A stretch of 64,000 nt of DNA from Brachypterus glaber (GCA_958510825.1 OY294051.1:3410001-3474000); one strand, 5' to 3'; shown: positions 1 through 13,727, counted from the stretch's first letter. Translations and numbers: made by a program. The notes: generated by a model from the sequence alone, not told the origin.

Positions 1-705
1 GTATAGTGGCTTTTAAAGAAATCAGAACTTTGTAATCAAAACAAGCCGTAAAGATATGTAATGCTGATCATTCCATTATTTGCTATTCACAGTAAATGGT
101 ATATTGTATTTTCCCAAATGCTTAAAAAAAATTAAAAAAACTTTAAAACATTAACAAAATTAACAACCTTTGTTTTAAAATAAGAACTTTTTTTGAAAAA
201 CTAATAAATTTGAAAAAAAAAAATAGATCTCGACGCGCTGATACCAGGAATATAGATTAATATTTTGGAAAATATGAGCGAAATTAAATTTTCGAAAAAA
301 ATGGTTTTTCGTAGATATTTGAAAAAAAACTGACGTGATAGACCAAAATAGATGACGGATTCGTGTTCAGCGACCAAAAATACACCTAGAAAACCATTTC
401 TGATCCATTGCAACCGACAGAAAAAATGTGTGGTCCTGTGTAATAATTACAAAGTGGTACCTGTTAAAGTAAGCCTACAAAAATCTGTAATCAGAGATAA
501 TATTAAAAAATTATGCTGGTGAGGACTAATAATAACTAATCCGACGATCTACCCAAGAATCTACGGTATTCGCGAAAGTGAAACTGTAGAAATCGAAAAA
601 ATTTAGAAACAAACCACGATGCAGTAGTGACAACGGTTAATTACTATTTCATGTTTAATAAACTGGTATTAATATACCAGTGAAAATTAATTTAGTGACA
701 CAAAA

Positions 706-3700
706 ATGGGACGTTTATCGCAAGAGTCAATAACCAATAAATATATAGGTAATTCTATCTTTTTTATCTTAAATACAGGATGTTCTACACACAGAAAAAT
801 GTGTCTTAAAGCAAGACTATTGTGATTAAATATTTATATATTAGGAAGAGAATATATTCTTCTTTAATGCATAAGAATATAGTATGCATTAAAGGAGAAT
901 ATATTCGTATATTTGTATACAGGGTGATTCAGAAATAAGTTACAAAATTTGTGGGGCGATTCTAGGTTCAAAAATATGAAAAAAAGTTTCTATAAAGGTT
1001 GGTCCAAAAATGAGCCCTAAGGGAGCTAGGACCCTCCTAGGGTACATCTCAATGGTAGTTTTTATTTAATATCTCTGAAACCCTAAAAACTACTGTACGA
1101 ATTTTGTAGAAACATTATAGAATAAGTCTAGAAGTTAAATATCCGACGTTAATTGGTTGATTGATACTAATTCTAACCTCAAATTTGTTGTCAAGAACAC
1201 AAATTTATTAATATATGCATTACAATACAAAAAAAATAGTGTATGATAAACGGACGAGAACTGTTTTTATTCCTTTTATCGTAAACTACTATTATTTGAT
1301 TATTTATATATTTATTTTTTACAGAACACACTAGGAACTCCTTAAGGATAAATTTCAAAAAAACAGTCCAAAAACGAATACCAATCACAGAATGGCTACC
1401 CCGATATAGCATATCCTTATTTCTGCAGGACCTCCTGGCAGGATTTACAGTAGGCCTGACGGAAATACCGCAGGGCATCGCATACGCCGCGGTTGCAGGT
1501 TAGATAATATAGCCGATTTTTTGTGGAGCATCGGTTACTAACCAAGTTTGGGGAATATGAAGGCTTTTCGTTTTAGTTAGCTTAGTATTTACCAAAGAAC
1601 TTTTACCTCAAGAAGGAGCATGATGAAATCTACCGTATGCTTTGTTTGAAGCGTGAACCAACTACGGTGAGGGGCTGGTGGGGAGTGACTATTGTTTACA
1701 CTTAGTACGCGTAAAGAGAGAGAAAGAATGTGTAAACTCACAGTCTTATATCGTAAAATGACTGACAGGGGTACAGTGTTGCCGATTGGAAACATATACT
1801 TTGGATATTTTATTGTAAATTTTAAGAAATATTAGTTCTGTATGAGTTTTATATGAACTAGTACTTTAATTTTAATAGATTTAAATATACTATATTATTA
1901 AACATAATTATAGTATACACAATAAAGTTTTTTACATTTTTAATTTAAGTATAATGATTTGAATTCATGATAAGGTGAAAACTACGCAACATGGCTACTA
2001 GGTAGCCTGAAAGTCGACTAACGACATCTACATTTTACAGCACAAAGCTGTATCGCGTTTCTGTTAGTAAATAAACAAACAAAAAGATGACACCTTCATA
2101 AACATTGGTCTGAAATTACTTCTTGAGGTAAAAGTTCTTTGGTATTTACCGTTTGATTTCGGATTGCTGTGGTTACATGCGGTCGAACCAATTGGTAGTA
2201 AAAGCTGTTACCGCGCTTTTAGCGTTTTGGTTGTTATCATCTCTTTTCTAAAATCTTTTCTCCTTGTTTTGTTTATAATTTTGTCACAGAAAACCTATAG
2301 TTTGAATTTGTTTAATGTAGATAGGTATTTTTAATAGATCTATACCCAGTAGAATTTTAAATAAACGAGTTAGTCCGTTACATAACGAAACATTTTGACA
2401 AAATAATAAACAAATACGTTATGTAGGTGTAACCAAGATTTTCGAATGCAGTTTGAACCAACCAACTGCAACTTTGGTAAGCAATCCGAAAGGGCGTATG
2501 TATTTTTTTCTTTTTTTAATTCATCAATTAAACAGAAAGGTATACATACAGGTTAACCGGCGTTACCCACAAAATATTGACTATTTAATTAATTTAATTT
2601 ACGGTATTTCGAGTTATACCGCGCGCCGAACTATTTTTGTTTTTGTTTTTTCAGATCTATATCACCTAAAAAAGCTAATGTCACTGCTTGTGAGAAATGT
2701 AGATTTTAAGCGACAAGGGCCGACTTGTGTTTTCAATAAACATTTCAGTTAAACTGCTAAAACGGCCAATGTTTGACTTGACCTTAAATTTTTAGTATTG
2801 GCCCTTTAAGAATCAAGTCACAGAATTAAAAAAATTAAAAACACAAAAAAAAACCCAAGGGAAAGCAAAATAATTTGAAAAAAAAATCTCTTTTTCAGGT
2901 TTACCGTTGCAATATGGCCTCTACAGTGGCTTCATGGGCTGCTTCGTTTACTTCGTCTTCGGAAGTTGCAAAGACATCAACGTGGGGCCCACCGCCATCA
3001 TGGCGCTCATGGTCCAGCCCCACGTTAGCGCCCTGGGGCCGGATATGGCGGTGCTCATTTGTTTTCTATCCGGAATTATTATTTTTGTTTTAGGATTTTT
3101 ACATTTAGGTGAGAAATAATATTATGCATATCAAAATACTAGTTTCATTATAGACGTTTTTGGCGCACGCGTCCACATTTTTTAAACATTTCGCCACTTT
3201 ATAATCAAATGCTAAGCCTAAAAATATAAAACTGTCAAACTGACAATACCAAATTTTTAGTATTATTTTTAGTAATGTTTTCTTTATGTTGGAGTACCAG
3301 CGTTGTCAGACCCTAGTGGGCCATATTAAAGCCAACTAGATGGTCCAGTAGCGCGGCCTGGAAGTGAAGGACGCCTTGAGCGAATCCGATCTTAAACATT
3401 TAAAGATTGAAAATAACTTATCCAATATGGCGTTAAAAAAGTCATTTTAAATTTTTAACATTAAAAGTCCAAAATGATCAAAATTTGCGTTACGTAATAC
3501 TTGAACATTCCCTCTGCTAGTTAAATAAACTCCGCGCATTATCCATCTGAGTTAATGGTCATTTGTTTCTTGTTATTTGGTTGGCAGAATATATTTAGTT
3601 CCTTATGTAAGGTTTTCATCTTGTTTAAAATTTATTGTCAATCAAGACATTATTTTGAAATTTACACGGAAAAAAAAAATTATAGCTAGGAGCGCTATAA

Positions 3701-6700
3701 CACACATACCAAGCAAATTATAATCGCTTATTATATAAATACAAGGCTTTCTCTTACAATTATGGCAGTCAGTGTAAAAATTTATATGAAATACTTTAAT
3801 TGTTTAGTGAATAATAAAATATAACAAATAGTATGGCATTTATAGCTTAAATAGATTTAATTATTGTCCGTGCTAATAATTTTTATAATATAATAAAATT
3901 TCTGTAAATTTATAATAGTGCCTGTAATAAATATAATCGTGTCTGTAATATATATAATCGTTTCCAATTTATTTTTAACATTATTAGTTATTGTGTCCCT
4001 TATAATCTATAGCTTAAATCACTATAATTTGCCACTGTTACCAAATATCTTATAATGTATAGCGCAGAGCCCACTAATTTCTTTCCGTGTATAAAAAAAT
4101 CCAAATAATTTGCTTTAGCAAGAAGAAATAACAAGAAAAGTGCATAAAAAGAAAACTAAAGCATCAATCTATAAACATTTTGTTTAAATGAAGTAATATA
4201 ATGCAGTGCTCTATAAATTTTTGAAGTAAACACTATAACAGAGAATTTTTTGGTTAAAATAATACTGGTCCGTAATTTTATTCAGGTAATGTTAAATTTA
4301 AGTTTATAATAGCACTTTATGAATAAAAACTTACTTTTATTATAATTTTGAACAAAGTTTTACTTTTTAAACAGATTTTGTTATTATTTGTAAGACGTAA
4401 AATGACAGTCAATTTAACCTAAATGTTAAAAATTATCAAAAGCACAATGGGCTACAAAAATATTACTAAAAGTCATTTTTAAACCACTAATCATAGCTTC
4501 CTTGATCCAATTTGTTACTCAGATAGATAATGCGCCGAGTTTAGGAATAAATTTTTTATGGGTATTATGATTAATACCAAATATTACGTAATGTCATAAT
4601 TACATTAACATGTTAGACGTCTCACCAAATCAAATACTTATTATTAAATGTATTTAATATTTATAATTAATATGATGTTATTCCCACAATATTTTAATTA
4701 CATGTTAATATAATAACATTTATTTAAATTTATTTTTTTGAATAAAAAAGGCGAGACAATATTTTTTAAAAAATAAATTTAATAAAAAATATTTTCAACT
4801 TTTAATTATAATAATAATTAATTAATTACACAGGTTTACAAAAAAAAAAGTCAGGACTATTTGACCGGACCATGGTATTCCTAGGTATTTTGGCGCCCTG
4901 AATCAGATCCCGAGGTCAGTTTTGCCCCATCACGTCAGGAAAACGACATTTCAAGGTCATTTGGAGGTCAAAATGGTGATTTTTTGGGAGCGGCCCCGGG
5001 ACAACATCTCAACGTTCAGAAAGTATTCAAGACCTACACAGTTACCCGTGAAGTTAACAGGTCGCTTGAGATATTGTCGCGGGGCCGCTTCCAAAAAATC
5101 ACCATTTTGACCTCAAATGACCTTGAAATCTCGTTTTCCTGACGTGATGGGCCAAAACTGACCCCGGGATCTGATTCAGGGCGCCAAAATACCTTGGAAT
5201 ACCATGGTCCGGTCAAATACTCTTGACTTTTTTTTTTGTAAACCTGTGTTATTCACCATTTAGGACGATTTAGGATGTTTTTAAGTGTAATAAAAATTCC
5301 GACCAAAACAAAATCCTATAATAAAAATGTGGAAAACATTTACTATTTTAGGATTTAGGATTTATGCTTGAAAAATTCTTTGTGTCTATACCAACGAACT
5401 AACAACTCTTCTCTCTAGAATACGCATACCGTTAATATAAAGTATCGCCAACATCTCGGTTTGTTTGTAAACAAATAGTAGGTATATTCAGGCCTGAACA
5501 ATAACAATTACCAATAACTGTTATTGTTGTCTTTGTTAGAACAAAGCTGTGCGAGTAAGACATACAAATGTATATGTTGGCTACGTTTTTGTCAGTTTTT
5601 ACAAATGAAATGCCTATTCTAGAGAGAAGAGTTATTAGTTCGTTGGTTTGTACGTCTTCCCGGTGAACACCATAACTCGAAAAAGCTTGCATTTAAATGG
5701 TGATAGGTTACTTCTTTTTTTTTTTGCTAAAAATCAACGTGAGACCAAAAGGGGTTAAAACTATTATTTTTTGTGAAAGCTAGATTTTTTCTGTAAAAAG
5801 TCAAAACTTTTTTTACTCTTTTTCTTTTTTTTTTTTAATTAACATATTAAAAAAAGTTATTCATGAACTAAATAGCACACTATAGTTTATAAAAAATATT
5901 TCTTTTTATTTCTTCTATTTAGTTCTAAAAAATAAAAGTATGGCTGTCAAAATAAATAAAATATTTTTATTTTTACGAATGAAGATTTTTTTGTTTTCAG
6001 GATTTTTAGTACAATTTTTTTCGTACCCAGTGATAGCAGGCTTCACATCAGCTGCAGCTTTAAACATAGCATCGTCCCAAGTAAAAAGTCTGCTGGGAAT
6101 TTCCGGGAAATCGGACGTTTTTTACGAAGCATGGGTCTCGATATTCAAAAATATTCGAAAAACTAGACTACCAGATGCAACTCTGGGAATTTTAACAATT
6201 TTATTTTTAATTGGTTTGAAGGTAATGATAATTATAAGACCAAAACTTTTTATCTTCTTAACTTATTTTCTAAATTTAAGAATCAATTAAGCTCAATGAT
6301 AACTTAAATAACTATTATCCAATACATACAGATAATAAGACAATTACCAGCTTTATTTTAAATAGATAAACTCAAGAATAACCCCCGCGTGGCTTTTATT
6401 TTATTGAGTGGATAATTATTTATTTTACCCACTCAACTGTCACTTGTCAAATTATTTCCTTGTAAATGTCATTAAAATATTTAATAAAAATATGAATTCC
6501 TAAGCTATTTATTGGATAAAACCTTGTATGGCACTCATGGGTAAACCGATATTGCCCACTAGTACCATAAATAACTATTTTCTACGACCTAGTAGTAGTT
6601 AGTGCCTATTTCCCACCACAACGGTTGAGAAGTGAGGATCAGCTGATTTTACAAATCTGCTGTCAGAAAATTAGTACCTAATCGTCAAACACAACCTCAA

Positions 6701-9700
6701 GTTGACAAACTAATTTTGAGATACACACATTGGTGTTCTGTGAGTACACATTCCGCGCGAAAATGTATCATCGCCGATGATTCATCGGCAAGATCACGCA
6801 AGAACAGGGCCGTAAGATTTTTTTTTAATATCAATAACAGTTTTTTTTACTGATTACCATATTATTTAAATATGCATAGTTTCGTCAATTTTTGTGTGAA
6901 AAAAGGAATTATGGGCCACTAAATAGTAATTTATGTTGAAATAAAAATACATCTGCCAAGCTTAGAAAAAAAAACATTAAATTTATTAAATTCCGTTACG
7001 TAACGTTTACCTAGACCCTTCTCCCCTCCCCCCTGTCACAAACTGTAACAGTTTCTCTGACCCCCCCCCCCTAGGCGCGTTACGTAATATATGGACAGCC
7101 CCTAATATTTGGAAAAATTTAAAATAATTGACAATGGTTCGGCACCTTCGCCAAATCTTAAACTACCATGTTTCTAGGAAGTCCGAGTATTTGGAACCCT
7201 AAGAAGACGGGAAGGTTGGTCAGAAACTCGAAACTTTTTCGGAAGAGTTATATTTATGACTTCATTGGCCAGGAACGCCTTGGCTGTCTTGATTGGTACG
7301 ATTATAGCGATATGCATGGAGGATGCAGATGGAAAACATCCATTTATTTTAACAGGTAATATCTTATTTAGTTTGGTTATTGCAGTTTGGGGTTCATAGC
7401 CATCAGCGACTGGTTCCTAGAAACCTTTTTGTTATTCGCAACTACTTCCCTGTGACTTTTATAAAGTCCAGGTACGGTTTTAGGGGAGTGATCATGATCC
7501 CGTTGGGTTCTAGTAAGTCGTACCCGAAGTACTTTCATCGTAGGCTTCTCAGCGATAGACATTCACATATGTGGTAGGGTTCTTCGTCCCCTTCCCTACA
7601 TTTCCAGCTTGTCCAGTTATATCCGTTATTTGTCTCAGTGGACTTAGATGACTCAAAAGGAGTTGACTTATAGACATGCCCAGAAGTAAGCTGGTTCTTT
7701 TCTTGGCTGGTTCCTCTAGAAAGAGTTTTAAGTACCTTATTTTAGCTGCATTAATTTAGTTTGTTTACTTCCACTCAGTGATAAAAAGAGCTCAACTTTA
7801 AAATCGAAAGATAATATTGACGATGCTGTCAATTTGGATATGTAAAAACTTTATTTCAGATATTTGAAGCTAACTCGGTTCGAAAGAGAAACACTATAGT
7901 TTATAGATGTTTCTAAAAAAGGGAGTTATTATTGTAAATAAAACAACAAAAAACAGTATCCAGTCCTCTTTCCCATTTCGTGGCATTTTAGCTTCTTTTT
8001 TCCATTTGAAACATTATTAATTAATAATAATTAGTTAAACTTATATAATATTATTTTAGGTGAAGTAAAGAAAGGACTTCCATCAATTAGATTACCTCCA
8101 TTTGAAACAACTTTTAATGGAACACATTACGATTTCCATGATATGATAAGTCAGTATGGAACAGTCGTAGTATTTTGTCCTTTGATAGCCATATTGGAAC
8201 ACGTCGCCATAGCCAAAGCATTTTGTGAGTTTTTTAAATTATTTTACATTAAAATATGACACACACGGAAAAAAAAATTATAGCTAGGAGCGCTATAACA
8301 CACATACCAAGCAAATTATAATCGCTTATTACATAAATACAAGGCTTTCTCTTACAATTATGGCAGTCAGTATAAAAATTTATATGAAATACTTTAATTG
8401 TTTAGTGAATAATAAAATATAACAAATAGTATGGCATTTATAGCTTAAATAGATGTAATTATTGTCCGTGCTAATAATTTTTATAATATAATAAAATTTC
8501 TGTAAATTTATAATAGTGCCTGTAATAAATATAATCGTGTCTGTAATATATATAATCGTTTCCAATTTATTTTTAACATTATTAGTTATTGTGTCCCTTA
8601 TAATCTATAGCTTAAATCACTATAATTTGCCACTGTTACCAAATATCTTATAATGTATAGCGCAGAGCCCACTAATTTCTTTCCGTGTAATATAATAAAA
8701 TTTCTGTAAATTTATAATAGTGCCTGTAATAAATATAATCGTGTCTGTAATATATATAATCGTTTGCAATTTATTTTTAACATTATTAGTTATTGTGTCC
8801 CTTATAATCTATAGCTTAAATCACTATAATTTGCCACTGTTACCAAATATCTTATAATGTATAGCGCAGAGCCCACTAATTTCTTTCCGTGCGGAGGAAA
8901 AACTATGGATGCAGTGTTAGATAGTGTGCTTAAAAATTGCTCTAACGTTTTTACATATACCTTGTGCATGTTTTTAATAGTGTATGACTTATTTACTTTT
9001 TTTAGCACCTTCAGCAAACTTTATTTCTTCCAATCCAATATCCAAACATTTTTCTTATTTTTTCTTTTTAGCAAAAGGACGCACACTAGACGCTACCCAA
9101 GAACTAATAGCTTTAGGACTAGCCAATATTTTCGGTTCATTTGTTGGTTCCATGCCAGTAACAGGTTCCTTCACCAGAACTGCCGTTAACAATTCATCGG
9201 GAGTCAGAACCACTACTGGAGGTATCATCACTGGTGTTATGGTTCTACTGGCACTGAGTTTTCTCACTTCTGCCTTTTATTTTATACCAAAAGCAACGCT
9301 TGCAGCTGTGATAATTGTGGCAATGTTTTATTTGTTTGATTTTCACGCGTTTGTGCTATTGTACAAGTCAAAAAGTAAGTATTTAATACCATTTCTCTGT
9401 CCCCTTAAGGTCTTGTTTTGCATTTGAAGTGTGCAACTAAACTAAACTTTCTGTTTAACGCTTAATTTCAATCCTCAAATATTTTTCAAAATCTCTGATC
9501 TTTTTAAACAACCAACATAACAAATTTACTGTGTCAAACGCATTTGCTATATCAATGTAATTACATTATTTTTATAGAATTAAAGAATTAAATTAATTTT
9601 GCACCGAATTCCTTTACACTTCAATATCCCCTCATAGGGTTAACCAAACAATACTACACCAAATTCTAAAGACTTTTTTATTTTATCTACTCTATAACAT

Positions 9701-12417
9701 GTTAATATCAGTCAAACAGAAGATCATGAAAATATTAATATTTGTTTTACGCGTGTTTATTTAGTTTACTTTCTTCTTTGTTTATTTCCTCAATGGAGCT
9801 CTCTAAAACTAGAATTATGAAACAAAAGACGTCTACCCTATCTCTATCTCATTTGTGCTACACTTTCCAGCCAACCAAATAAATACTATATTTGTTTTTC
9901 ATACAACAAATACAGTATTTATTTAGTTGGCCGGAAAGTGTAGCACTGAGCGGCACGAACGAACATAGCTAATGTGAATCTGTAGAATAAGACAATTCTA
10001 CTAAAACTTAGATGGCGCCAGTAATTTCTTTAATAAAAATATTATAGTAACACATTTCGCCCGGCCAAGTAAATATTGTATTTGTTCAACAAAGAACAAA
10101 TACAGAATTTGTTTGGTTGGGTGGAAGTGGGAATGTATGTATGTCTTCTATCCTTTTTGGGTAGAACTTTTGTCCCTGTCTAATCTAACGGGAGAAATCG
10201 CCATTCAAATCTTACGATTAAATACAAGCCTCGATACAAGCTTTAAAAAAATAATTACCACCAAAATGTTAAGTTTATATTTTAAGATTTCACGGCCACT
10301 AAGATATAAAGAACTTTTACTTTCGGGTTTAGACCGTCTCTAGCAGTAAGTGACAAAACTTCGGAAAGAGAGAATCCATCCACGTTCAAACCTAAAAGTA
10401 CAAGTTCTTTTTTATAAAATATTGAAGTTTTTTTTATAAATTTAGAACTAGATCTGGTGCCATTTTTGGTAACCCTCTTCGCCTGTCTAATTCTCGGCCT
10501 GGAGTATGGCATCCTGGTGGGAATAGCCACGAATCTATCTTTCGTTCTCTACAGCAGCGCCAGACCAGATATCGACATCCAAAGGGAGAAATACCCCTCG
10601 GGAGATATATTTTTAATAACCCCAAGAGGAGGGCTCCATTTCACGGCCGCGGAATACATGAGGGAAACTATTTTGAAGGATTGTAACGTTGAGAAAAGCA
10701 TTATCGTGATAGATAGTGTTTATGTTAATTATATTGATGCTACAGTAGCTAAGGTAAGTTAGAAATAGATACAAGAACAACAAATACTTTTTCTAGGGCG
10801 ATTACGGAGATTGCCACCCGAGCTCGGAGAGCGAGGTTGGCAACCGCCCTAAAAAACAGTTTTTGTCTATGTATCATACACTGTATTTTATTACATGTTT
10901 GTTTAACCTCGTACTATTCTACTTAAACATCCCCTAAGTCCAGGACTTGTGTGGGCTAGTAGTAGAGGGAACCACCGGCTTATACTGACTTTCGAAAGTT
11001 TTTATAGGGAGTGCCCGCTTCACTTACCTTCGTCAAATTTCAATTATTAATTAACTGAAAAAGGCAAATCGGCGCCAGTGAGAATCGAACTAACGCTAGT
11101 TGGCTAGTAGACTTGTCATGTACAGACGCGGTAGACCACTACACCAATCCTCCTATATTTGATTGTAATATATTAACCCATCAAGGACTGACCCATGAAT
11201 TTATTGTATAATATATAAAATATTAAATAAATTTTATGAGGTATTACTATTATTAGTCCAATATTGTTTTTATTTTTTAGAAATGCAAAAAAATAGACGA
11301 GATCATTAGTATAAGGTAAACAATTCACTCGCTAGAAAATAAAACGCATAATTTCTGCATAATATGCTAAGCCGTAAAAAATAAATTGGAAACTAAATGC
11401 ATTTCAAAACACTCCTTATAGAAACCTGTAAATCTGAATAAATATTTAAACCGTAGTCCCTGAATAAATAAATTTGTATTTTGGACAACAAATTTTACGT
11501 TTGAGTTCAAATCGTCATGTGAGGATTATAGTGTTCTATATCCATTGAGTTTGCTATGAATATAGAACACTCTAATCCTCACATGACGAAATGTGATTAG
11601 TTTCAAATATCAATCAATCCCTTTACCATTAACTATTAGAACTATTGTTTTGTGAATTTTTAGAACTGGGCAAGTTTTTAAACTATCAACGTCCCTATTA
11701 ATTGCAACTGTATTTATGTTGACCAAACATTGCAGTTATTAAAAAACAGAATCGCCTATGTACAATTAATTCATCTAGCAAATAGACTCAGTATATAGTC
11801 ATTTTTTCAACAGTTTATAGTGATTTTTTTTAACGGAATGGCATGTTATTTTTTTTATTTTTGATTTTAGAGTTTCGACGTTTTGGCTGATGAGCTACAA
11901 ATGCGAAATCAATCGATAATATTTTGGAATTACAAGCAATCATTCTTTGATTCTTGCGTCGGAGTGGACAAAAATTTAGCGAAATATTTTAAAGTTGGGC
12001 CACTAGATGAGATTGTACACCGTAAGTATACTAACCCACAAAAAGATGGGTCTTAGTCTCTAAATTTTAGAACAATACACTACTTAAAAAAAAAATATTT
12101 AGATAACGAACATGACGCTATTTATGTTCAATACTACTAGCTTAGTAGTACTACACTAATACAGTAGAATTATACTTTCTCGCTTGCACTTGCATGACTC
12201 CTCCCAATAATGGGGCGTGGCTAAGCAGTCGCATATGAGTAAAAGCGAGAAGCCGTTCTATGACGCGCAAATGTCTTCTAATTAATTGCGTTAGAAATAA
12301 TAAAATATTACCTGCTTGAAAATATATTATTTATTTATTTATTTATTTATTGTTTTAGATACTTCGCCAGAAGACATCGCACTAACAAATATATCTTTGG
12401 AGTATTCAATTCAATAG
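706..12417 (+). CDS. SLC26-family (SLC26A11-like) sulfate/anion transporter, gene 1
   Basis: Predicted multi-pass anion exchanger of the SLC26/SulP family. Coding exons: 706-748, 1325-1498, 2899-3108, 6001-6221, 7178-7355, 8060-8224, 9072-9374, 10446-10753, 11871-12021 and 12359-12417. They join in one open frame of 603 codons, the usual length for SLC26A11-like proteins. Seen in the sequence: a short cytosolic N-terminus; the first membrane segment with AGFTVGLTEIPQGIAYA (exon 2); the SulP signature GLPLQYGLYSGF with downstream NVGPTAIMAL (exon 3); GFTSAAALNIASSQVKSLLG (exon 4); DATQEL and GSMPVTGSFTRTAVN (exon 7); and a C-terminal STAS region (exons 8-10). The first exon is the least certain: it is 43 bases, has a good ATG context (caaaaATGG), a GTAATT donor, and the phase exon 2 needs. 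An AATAAA lies at 12607. Introns carry many MITEs. Family is near certain; substrate is inferred from the family. Confidence 0.9.
918..1180. repeat. Half of an ACAGGGTGATTC element
   Basis: From ACAGGGTGATTCAGAAAT, matching one arm of 42472-43207 (GTTTCTATAAAGGTTGGTCC, TGAGCCCTAAGGGAGCTA). The second arm is missing. It lies in the first intron of the first SLC26 gene. A separate 60-base hairpin (GAATATATTC / TAATGCAT) is at 842-905. Confidence 0.65.
1593..2141. mobile_element. hAT-like non-autonomous element, copy 1 (intact ends)
   Basis: It has terminal inverted repeats CAAAGAACTTTTACCTCAAGA and TCTTGAGGTAAAAGTTCTTTG, and an 8-bp target duplication GTATTTAC at 1585-1592 and 2142-2149. The 8-bp duplication fits the hAT superfamily. 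It is 549 bp with no transposase frame. It lies 94 bases past the donor at 1499 in the first SLC26 gene. The internal sequence matches the copies at 51576-52113 and 56214-56352. Confidence 0.88.
3664..4091. mobile_element. MITE family ACACGGAAA, copy 1
   Basis: About 428 bp, with inverted ends ACACGGAAA and TTTCCGTGT and no coding frame. It is nearly identical over its length to 8265-8688. It lies in the 3108-6001 intron of the first SLC26 gene. Confidence 0.85.
4829..5249. repeat. 421-bp fold-back element
   Basis: Near-perfect inverted arms: CACAGGTTTACAAAAAAAAA on the left pairs with the TTTTTTTTGTAAACCTGTG end on the right, and arms of about 190 bases continue inward (ACCATGGTATTCC, CCTGAATCAGATCCC, GGTCAAAATGGTGAT). 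Short frames on both strands are shadows of the palindrome. It lies in the 3108-6001 intron of the first SLC26 gene. Confidence 0.85.
5391..5645. mobile_element. CCAACGAACTAA MITE family, copy 1
   Basis: A 255-bp element with about 33-base inverted ends (CCAACGAACTAACAACTCTT / AGAGTTATTAGTTCGTTGG). The inside includes a TAACAATTACCAATAACTGTTATTG hairpin-like core. The near-identical copy is at 19981-20225. Confidence 0.85.
6315..6585. mobile_element. TATCCAATA/AATAACTAT repeat family, copy 1
   Basis: This stretch matches 37833-38164 and the inverse of 13950-14267. It contains ACCCCCGCGTGGCTTTTA and TTTACCCACTCAACTGTCAC, and lacks about 60 bases of the centre found in the other copies. It is in the 6221-7178 intron of the first SLC26 gene. 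Confidence 0.78.
8265..8892. mobile_element. MITE family ACACGGAAA, copy 2 plus tandem half copy
   Basis: A full copy (8265-8688) is followed directly by a second right half (8689-8892) repeating its last 200 bases almost perfectly and ending in CTTTCCGTG. This gives a 1.5-copy tandem, probably from unequal exchange or nested insertion. It lies in the 8224-9072 intron of the first SLC26 gene. Confidence 0.85.
9792..10205. mobile_element. AATGGAGCTC MITE family, copy 1
   Basis: A 414-bp repeat shared with 22627-23039 and 59006-59412. Ends AATGGAG and CGCCATT are weakly inverted. The inside forms two long hairpins (CTACACTTTCC / GGAAAGTGTAG and a CCAAnnAAATA type stem). There is no coding capacity. 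It lies in an intron of the first SLC26 gene. Confidence 0.85.
10906..11155 (-). mobile_element. tRNA-derived SINE
   Basis: Read on the minus strand, the first 75 or so bases look like a tRNA: an A-box-like TGGTGTAGTGGTCTACCGCG and a B-box-like AGTTCGATTCTCACTGGC at normal spacing. They are the internal pol III promoter. A body of about 165 bases follows that is repeated at 55945-56128. It lies in the intron after 10753 in the first SLC26 gene, antisense to it. Confidence 0.75.
11506..11590. repeat. 85-bp hairpin
   Basis: A 32-base stem (TCGTCATGTGAGGATTATAG with an almost exact complement ending at 11590) around a loop of about 17 bases. It lies in an intron of the first SLC26 gene and could be a small MITE. 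Confidence 0.75.
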
Positions 12418-12888
12418 ATGCGTCGTAAAGCAAATATTTCGGACCATAAAGTATTTTACGCTGTTTTTGGCCGTTTTTTGACCCCCTCTTCCCCTTGATG
12501 CAAAGTGTCACACCGGCACTGAACTGCCTTCCCCCATGTCACGTCACGTTTAATTTTTCTATAAAAAAAGAAACAATCAGGTGCTTTAAGTACAAATGTG
12601 TAACTAAATAAAAGATTTAAACATAAATATGTAAAACTCCTGCTCCCCACCTTAGGCGTGACATACTTTATGGACGTCCCCCTGCCTCAAAAAAATTGAT
12701 GTTCCTGCGGAAACTGCCTTTATACATGAAGAGCAAGTAACTGTAAATTAACCAATAATTAGTATTTTTACAACAAATTGAATTATTTCCTTAAGCATAT
12801 ACGCTCATAAATGTATGAGGTGTGCTAATTTTTATTTGAGATGCCAAGCAACCCAACTGCTCGCATGGATGCCTTTTTACTTATTACC

Positions 12889-13727
12889 TACCCTGGTAGA
12901 AAAGTACAAAAATCTTACTTAACATAACATTAGATTAGTGACATATTTATGTTTAGTCTCAAACGTTATACAAAAACGTTATAAAATATATAAATCTAAC
13001 CTTAAAAACTAACGTTTGACAAAAACGTTATAAAATACATAAATCTAACGTTAGTTTACCAACTAAATTTCAACTTTATTCTAACTTTAATTATTTTTTA
13101 AATTTCCATTATTAATACGTAGAAAATATTCATTTCAAACAGCTATGTGCCTAGGTTTGATAATTATTTATTATTTCTATAATAAGTTTAAAAAAATATC
13201 CCCCAAAAGTCAAAATTATAGTAAGTCTGACAACGCTGTATTAGAATTGAAAAAATATTTTAAGATTCTGAATGTATAAATAAATATTAACTAACTAAAT
13301 ATAAAGTTTTTCTGAGAGGTAAACGTATTTATCGAAGTATAACAGGATATTACACGAAAAATATTTAGGGACACCTAAAAAGACTAGAAGGCTATTTTAT
13401 AAATAAATGTAACGAAATTATGTTTAAAAATATTATGATTCCTAAAATATATTAAGATTTATTTATATGAATAAATTTGTCTCCAGCTGCCATTTTATGA
13501 TCCAGGTAGAAATTTCCTAGTTGGCCACGTCCCCTCCGAAAGTTAGAAATTAAACGTACTTATAACGTATTTCTAACTTAAAAATCTAACGTTAGATTAA
13601 CGTTTGTAACTAACGTTAGATTCTAACGTTAAAAAGCGGGACATTTGTAAATATTTTATAACGTACTTTTATACAGTTTTCTAACATTAGAAAAACGTTA
13701 TTCTAAAGTTAATTTTCTACCAGGGTA
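12889..13727. repeat. Inverted-repeat element rich in CTAACGTTAG
   Basis: Ends TACCCTGGTAGAAAA and TTTTCTACCAGGGTA. The inside has many AACGTT and CTAACGTTAG palindromes. It starts 472 bases after the first SLC26 stop. A partial relative starts at about 14490 (CTACCCTAGTAAAAATATAA). Confidence 0.75.

Noticed and set aside
1191..1478. 95-codon minus-strand frame
   Set aside because: It lies opposite the SLC26 exon 1325-1498, which has splice sites and clear homology to the paralogue.
4922..5216. Small frames on both strands near 5 kb
   Set aside because: Both are shadows of the 421-bp palindrome.
10282..10625. Minus-strand frames around 10.3-10.6 kb
   Set aside because: They overlap the SLC26 exon 10446-10753 on the other strand.
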